Positions 59,701-64,000 of a stretch of DNA of 64,000 nt are shown piece after piece. Both the position numbers and the translations under genes were made by a program. Each line of letters starts with the position of its first letter. Position 1 is the stretch's first letter. The stretch spans positions 4,142,646 through 4,206,645 of the forward strand of contig NC_087391.1 of the NCBI RefSeq assembly GCF_963675165.1, in the 5' to 3' direction. The DNA comes from Halichondria panicea. Taxonomy: Eukaryota; Porifera; Demospongiae; Suberitida; Halichondriidae. The notes under the pieces were generated by a model. It saw only the letters and a program-made list of their open reading frames with translations, searched no databases and was not told where the DNA came from.

Positions 59701-62700
59701 ATATATTGTCAGGAAACGTTTTGAAAAAGCTATCCCTCACTACACCGAAGTGCTTCGCCTCTCCAAAGATGAGGCTACGATAAGCACCGCTCACCACAAC
59801 AGAGGATGTGCACTATATGAGTGGGCAGAGAGTAAAATGCTTGCTCTAGAACAATCTTTACAGAAAAATTCCTCAAGTAACGAGCCAACATTTCGATTTC
59901 ACGGATCCCAAACTACACTTCCCCAAAAGCATAGTCCTCGTATTGTGATCGATAGCATTGCCAAACTCTTCAGAGATGGAATGTCAGATTTGCAAAAGGT
60001 TGCTGAAACTCACGAAGCAAAACTTGACCACATCAAAGGATCAGCCAAAGGACTTTCACTTTCAGTCTCCCTCACAGAGTCAAATTCTCGCACTTTTCAT
60101 CGCTTACAGGACTGCATGGTCGCCATAGGCAACTGGAGGGAGGCTCTTCTCATTGCTGAGCAAAGCAGAGCTCGTACGCTCGGCGAAATAATGCTTGCAC
60201 GGAAAGAAAGTCAACTTGAAAAGGCTCTTACCTCACCACTAAACCTGGAGCATGTGTACTCCATTGTGAGCTCACAAAAGTCTCCTGTTCTCTACCTCAC
60301 CCACACTGGAGCTAGTCTGTTTGGCTGGGTGCTCGTCCCAGCTGAAGACAGTGACAGCATTTCAATCGAGATGTTTGAAATTCCCATATCAGATGACCAG
60401 TTCAATGGAAAGAGCTTCGATTATCACATCAGATATGGCCTTACAGAGGTCTTGGTGGAGCAGAGCTATGAGATGTATCGCAGCATCGATTATGATGAAG
60501 AAACTACTGCTCCTGTTGCTCAACTCTTCAAGGTCATTGGTAAACCCTTTCAAATGACTCTTGACCGACTTCTTCCAGGAAACAAGAAAGCAAAAATGCA
60601 AAAGATTGTTTTGATTACTGATACTTACACCAGTCTATTGCCATTTACTTGCATGTACGATCCAGACAGTGAAACCTTTCTTGGTGATCATTATTATTTT
60701 GAAACCATGCAATCTTTGTTGACAATGGGTATAATGAATCAGCTCCCAGAACCAATGGTTGAATTACCAGCAGATCCACAAAGTATGTGCATTGTGGGAA
60801 ATCCCATCATTCCCAAATTTTACCTTAATGGTGAAGTATGGTCCCTGGGGAAACTCCCTTATGCAAGACGAGAGGCTCAGTGGGTGGGGCATATCCTGAA
60901 CACTCCACCTATTCTGGACGAGCAAGCGACCAAAAGTGCTGTCGTAATGCGATTCATGAGAGCCAAAGTGATTCACATAGCAACCCACGGCAGCTCAGTC
61001 TCGGGTTTCCTAGCATTTGCCTCACTCACCTCTACCAGACAAGGGGAGGGGGTTGACTCCAGTGGAGTACTGCTGCACCCGGAGGAGGTGGAGAAGCTCT
61101 CCATCAGTCCAGCTCTTGTCGTTCTCTCCAGCTGTGACTCCTCAAGAGGTACCGTGAAGGCGGACGGTGTGCAAGGGATGGCAAGAGCATTTTTGTTGGC
61201 AGGTATGTATATACTATGATGTACTTATGGTATAAGTATAATACGTAAACCATAATTATATGTATGCTAGAAGAGTAGGTATATGTAATTGAATACATAA
61301 AGAGGAGTATCTAATTCCCACGCACATTCCATTCTACATCTTGGACTAAATCCCTGTCACTAACACTTGTATGTATAAACTGTTAGCCATGAATAAAATT
61401 AAATGTGGGCTGGAGGTACAAACCACATGTGTGTGCGCTGATATCATTTTTAACCACGACACCTACGCACCACTTAAGATGAGGTCTGATAGTGACGTGG
61501 TATGACATACTCGTACCGTAACCTGGTTTACACTACAACTGCTACAGTTGGATACTCTTCTTTATGTACTCCTGGTATATGTAATTGAGTACAATAAAGG
61601 CTGCTACTAAATTAAGTTGTTTTTCTGCAGGTGCACAAGCTGTGCTCACCGCTCTGTGGAGGGTGCCTGACGAATCTGCAGCTGTATTCATGCGTTTCTT
61701 TTACCGGTTCCTTGAAAATGGGTTTGAGAGCTCCCTCTCACTTCAGAAGGCAATCCTCAGTTTGAGATGCTTCTCCAAGTACTCACAGTACATACATTGG
61801 TCCGGTTACCAGCTAACAGGGAGATCCATTCGTTTGGATATGAAGCCGTCTCCAGTGACGACTATATTAGAGAGTACCCTGAGGCCAAGCTCTCCGTTTC
61901 CTCGGCTCATGCTAGTCAAGAAGCTGGAGAGTGTGTTGGTGGATAATCCAAGACTACCCACTGATATTCAGGTTCGTAATTGCCAATCACTCTCAGGCTA
62001 ATTACTTCAGTGGTTCATGAGCCAGATCTCACCCTAGTGTACTGAACAAACTTGCATGTGTGGTGTATACTATATAAGTATTAATTGTGACGGATAAAAC
62101 AACTGTTTGGACAGCAATGTTACAACTTTTTAGTCACTGTTTGCTCAATACGAAATAATTATACTTCAAAAATTAATTATGAATATTGGTTGAATGTAAC
62201 CAGATTCTTCATGGATCTCCTGGAGTAAAGCCATCTGAAATTGCCATTGACTTCATTCACTCTTGCCACGCTAAATTTGCAGCTGGCATTTTCTGGATCA
62301 GCTGTCGCACACCAGACATCATTGACGCCAGTCTGAAAAGCATTGAGAAAGTGAGTGAATCGACAATCACTGTGTTACCACACCCAATTTCAAGCTGTAA
62401 AGTCACTGTATGAAGTGGTGGTATAAAAAGAAAGAGGCTTAATTACATGTTGTGACTGATAGACAAGCATCACTAATATGATGCCGCTGAATAGGATAAT
62501 AATCGTAATAGGATAACAGAGACAGATTGCTTACTAATTCTTGTAAGTTCGTATACAGTTCACGATACATCTGTTAAGGACATACGTTGATAAGTACAGG
62601 GAATTTGAAGATCGAAGTGACTTACAAAGTGTTTGTGAAGTGACGTGTTTTAATATAATTATTTTGATGATGAAGTAGGTAGGTCTAGGTTAATATGTTG

Positions 62701-64000
62701 TGTAAAGCGCAGAGATTCCAAAGCCTTACTACGTGACTGAAATAGAAGTGACAGGTGGTATTGTAGGCAGGATTAAATGTTTAGGGGGGGGGCTTTACGC
62801 ACGGTAGCGCGCCGCAAATTTTCCCGCTTTGTTGACTTCACCGTTATATCACAGTATTACAGTCTATAGATAGAGTCTACTTTCTACTTAATGGTTACAG
62901 GTTGCATGCAGGTATATATAGCGTTAATAAATGTATTGCATGCAGACAATTGACAAGCCTCTGAACAAGCTGCGACTTAGTGACACACAGCAAGCATTGG
63001 TGGTCCTGGACAATACAATTGAACTGCCAAGCTCGGGAAAACTGATCAGCTTCCTAAAGCACACAAACGTTCACATCATCATTCTGTCAAAGTCAGCAGA
63101 TCCCCTCGACTTTTTCGTAAAAGAAGTTGATAAAGCCTTGATCAGAGGTTGCAGTATACACGAAGTGAAAACACTCTCAACAATTGACTCCACCCAGCGA
63201 ATCGTGTACGAAATCTCCAAGCAGTACTATCTAAAAGCAAACAACAATGATCAAGCAATCTTTGAGAAGTTGGCTGAGTTTACATCCGGCTCACCCCTAA
63301 TTGTTGATATAGCCGCACAAGTTCTGCTCAAGTATGTGCAAGAGAATTCTGACGAACCTTCTGAAGGTCTAAACCAATTTGCCGATTCCATTCAGCTTTC
63401 AAAATCTCGGAAAGTTGTCCATAAATCTCCTCCACTGGCAAGTTTTCTTCAAGGAGTTGAAGATACATGTTTTCAAGTGAGGGAAATTTCAGATGCATTC
63501 ACACACCTTGTTTCAAACGTCGCCAGTGTCTCGCCGAATCACACAGATGTGTGGGAGTCAGAGAGTAAGTATGACTCTTGGGACTCGATCGGAGCCTTGA
63601 TCCAACGTTGCGTATCCACTCCAGGAGAAATGTTGCTGCTTCAAGCCCTGTCCATTTTTGGTTGTATACCAATTCCAATTCCTTTGGTCACTACCATGTC
63701 CTCCCTGATAGCTCAGTCATCAGGTCACTCACACTTGGGTGGAATCTTGCATGAGCGACTAATGGAGGCAAAGTTGATATTAAGGTATCCCCAGCCAGTT
63801 GTTCTTCATTCTACTTACACTAAAGGTGACAAAGCCAGTGAAGAGCCACTTTTCTTATACCTTCCTCAGCACTTGGCTAGTCAGCTGTGGCTATGTAATG
63901 ACATCGATCAAGTAATGGCTGTAACAGTTGCATACAAAGCATTGCAAAAGGTTATCGACGAAAATTCATCAAAAAATCCAGAGCTCTTACATTTTTATCT
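47726..64000 (+). CDS. Death-ankyrin-GTPase-TPR-CHAT-STAND multidomain protein (3' end outside window)
   Basis: Exons 47726(or 47778)-48026, 49001-49093, 52946-53050, 53117-53221, 53289-53393, 56361-61202, 61631-61971, 62204-62350, 62946->64000; all phases agree, at least 2364 residues from the ATG at 47726. In order: Death domain (about 25-95, QWLQLGVRLGLG, WKDIVEALVSIG); four ankyrin repeats (101-236); GTPase with GPGQVGKST (265-273) and DVGGQ (443-447), G4 not seen; a disordered basic stretch (KSKKKK, KRRRKRKIRGK) and an unassigned beta-rich segment; about eight TPRs (1020-1500); CHAT domain with HIATHGS (His1779, codon 60986) and LSSCDS (Cys1828, codon 61133); then an NB-ARC/STAND-like ATPase with a degenerate P-loop GSPGVKPS (1968-1975), LVVLDN (Asp2035) and FTSGSPLIVDIA. 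The protein could bind a ligand, switch on nucleotide and release CHAT proteolysis. The start is uncertain: 47778 also has a good acceptor. Confidence 0.82.
48124..48906. mobile_element. Large foldback element, arms over 300 bp
   Basis: Left arm starts GAGTAAACAACCGATTATCA; right arm ends TAATCGTTCGTTTACTC. Matching blocks include TCTCGAGGACAGC/GCTGTCTTCGAGAAC and the central AAACGATTAATACCTTTTCT pair. Lies in the intron after the Death exon; no ORF. Confidence 0.85.
50276..51170. mobile_element. Element with perfect 31-bp terminal inverted repeats
   Basis: GCATAGATAGTAGAGGAAGG opens the left end (50276-50306); the exact complement closes at 51140-51170. About 895 bp, non-coding, between ankyrin exons 49001 and 52946. 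The motif GGGGATTGGAAAC recurs in other elements of the window (19175, 28808, 40070). Confidence 0.8.
52537..52595. repeat. Perfect 27-bp inverted repeat with 5-bp loop
   Basis: GTCGTCAAGGCAGTAATTGC... (52537-52563) and its exact complement (52569-52595) flank CATTA. It lies about 350 bp before the ankyrin exon cassettes, next to a TACCGTATAG-family remnant (52310-52530). Confidence 0.9.
52936..53400 (+). repeat. Three tandem exon-intron cassettes each encoding one ankyrin repeat
   Basis: The units repeat every 171-172 bp (exon starts 52946, 53117, 53289). Each has a 105-bp phase-1 exon beginning ..VNKAGDTPLSLA and an almost identical intron (GTAAGCATTGGTACATA, then ATCAATTGCTGCATCACTCA). 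The third exon has diverged more (YKSGHWEVVKYLAITHH). Confidence 0.92.
54460..54715 (+). repeat. Second copy of the repeat hit by the LINE; serves as the empty site
   Basis: Reads GGAGCCATACTTCTCTGCAT then GAGACTCCAGGCTTCTTTGC without interruption where the LINE sits at 44436-46594. Ends GCACTTTAGTGCTCTAGTT, directly followed by another poly-T and retroelement fragment. Confidence 0.8.
54719..55840 (-). pseudogene. 3' fragment of a non-LTR retrotransposon RT protein
   Basis: Poly-T at about 54725-54738 is the tail. On the minus strand the protein reads LPSNRGGLNLRSAVLHAPAA, a stop, then WLNGVPADVLGLHMQNKEF, a Cys/His cluster (CPAC..GDHQVGC..RITHHNAVRD), another stop plus frameshift near 55020-55145, then HLFHRLAIALWRGNACLWLH. 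This is the C-terminal region after RT of a common invertebrate LINE group. 5'-truncated and dead; a different family from the element at 44436. Confidence 0.75.
55925..56215. repeat. Nested inverted repeat
   Basis: TTGGAATTTGCACACTGACC at 56049 and its complement near 56150, and the inner TCTATCAAGTAGATTACATC, form a foldback, with an outer GAGAGAGTATCAAACGTAGG pair at 55970 and about 56177. Lies just before the 56361 exon acceptor. Confidence 0.75.

Noticed and set aside
1-64000. Bacterial origin suggested by CHAT, STAND and TPR domains
   Set aside because: The CHAT genes contain GT-AG introns and sit among intron-rich animal genes.
1-64000. tRNA or rRNA genes
   Set aside because: No cloverleaf with convincing A and B boxes and no rRNA-like stretch was seen on either strand.

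Overview
This window reads as animal nuclear DNA, most likely from a demosponge; an Amphimedon-like genome is my best guess from general knowledge, not from a search. The support is AT-rich sequence, many short GT-AG introns, recognisable eukaryotic housekeeping genes (an eIF5 and a SCYL1 orthologue), very dense short palindromic transposons, and large Death/ankyrin/NTPase/TPR proteins of the kind expanded in sponges and cnidarians. Exon boundaries were placed by hand from splice signals, reading-frame continuity and family knowledge.

Layout. (1) 179-6452, minus: 5' part of a TPR-CHAT protease-like gene running off the left edge. (2) 7237-16280, plus: a lysophospholipid acyltransferase (LCLAT1/AGPAT5 family) divergent from gene 1. 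Its second intron holds a Penelope-like retroelement (9244-14874) with two intact ORFs, direct terminal repeats that look identical, a candidate -1 frameshift site and a GIY-YIG endonuclease. (3) 16834-22301, minus: eIF5 in ten exons. (4) 22939-33542, minus: SCYL1 pseudokinase in sixteen exons, upstream of and co-directional with eIF5. (5) 35524-38616, plus: an NTPase with a truncated NACHT-like P-loop segment followed by a Roc-COR-like GTPase. (6) 38617-47270: repeats, an orphan BEN-domain exon, and a dead CR1/Jockey-like LINE (44436-46594). (7) 47726 to beyond 64000, plus: a giant gene encoding Death, ankyrin repeats, a GTPase, TPRs, a CHAT protease domain and a STAND/NB-ARC-like ATPase.

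The standout is gene 7 with its paralogue gene 1. One polypeptide joins an adaptor domain (Death), recognition modules (ankyrin, TPR), two nucleotide-switch domains and a caspase-like CHAT domain with its His/Cys pair intact. This parallels bacterial CHAT/STAND defence proteins and animal inflammasome or apoptosome logic. An immune or cell-death role is inference. Genes 2-4 are ordinary housekeeping genes (cardiolipin/phospholipid remodelling, translation initiation, Golgi-ER traffic). Intergenic and intronic space is mostly foldback/MITE elements, several marked by the terminus TACCGTATAG.
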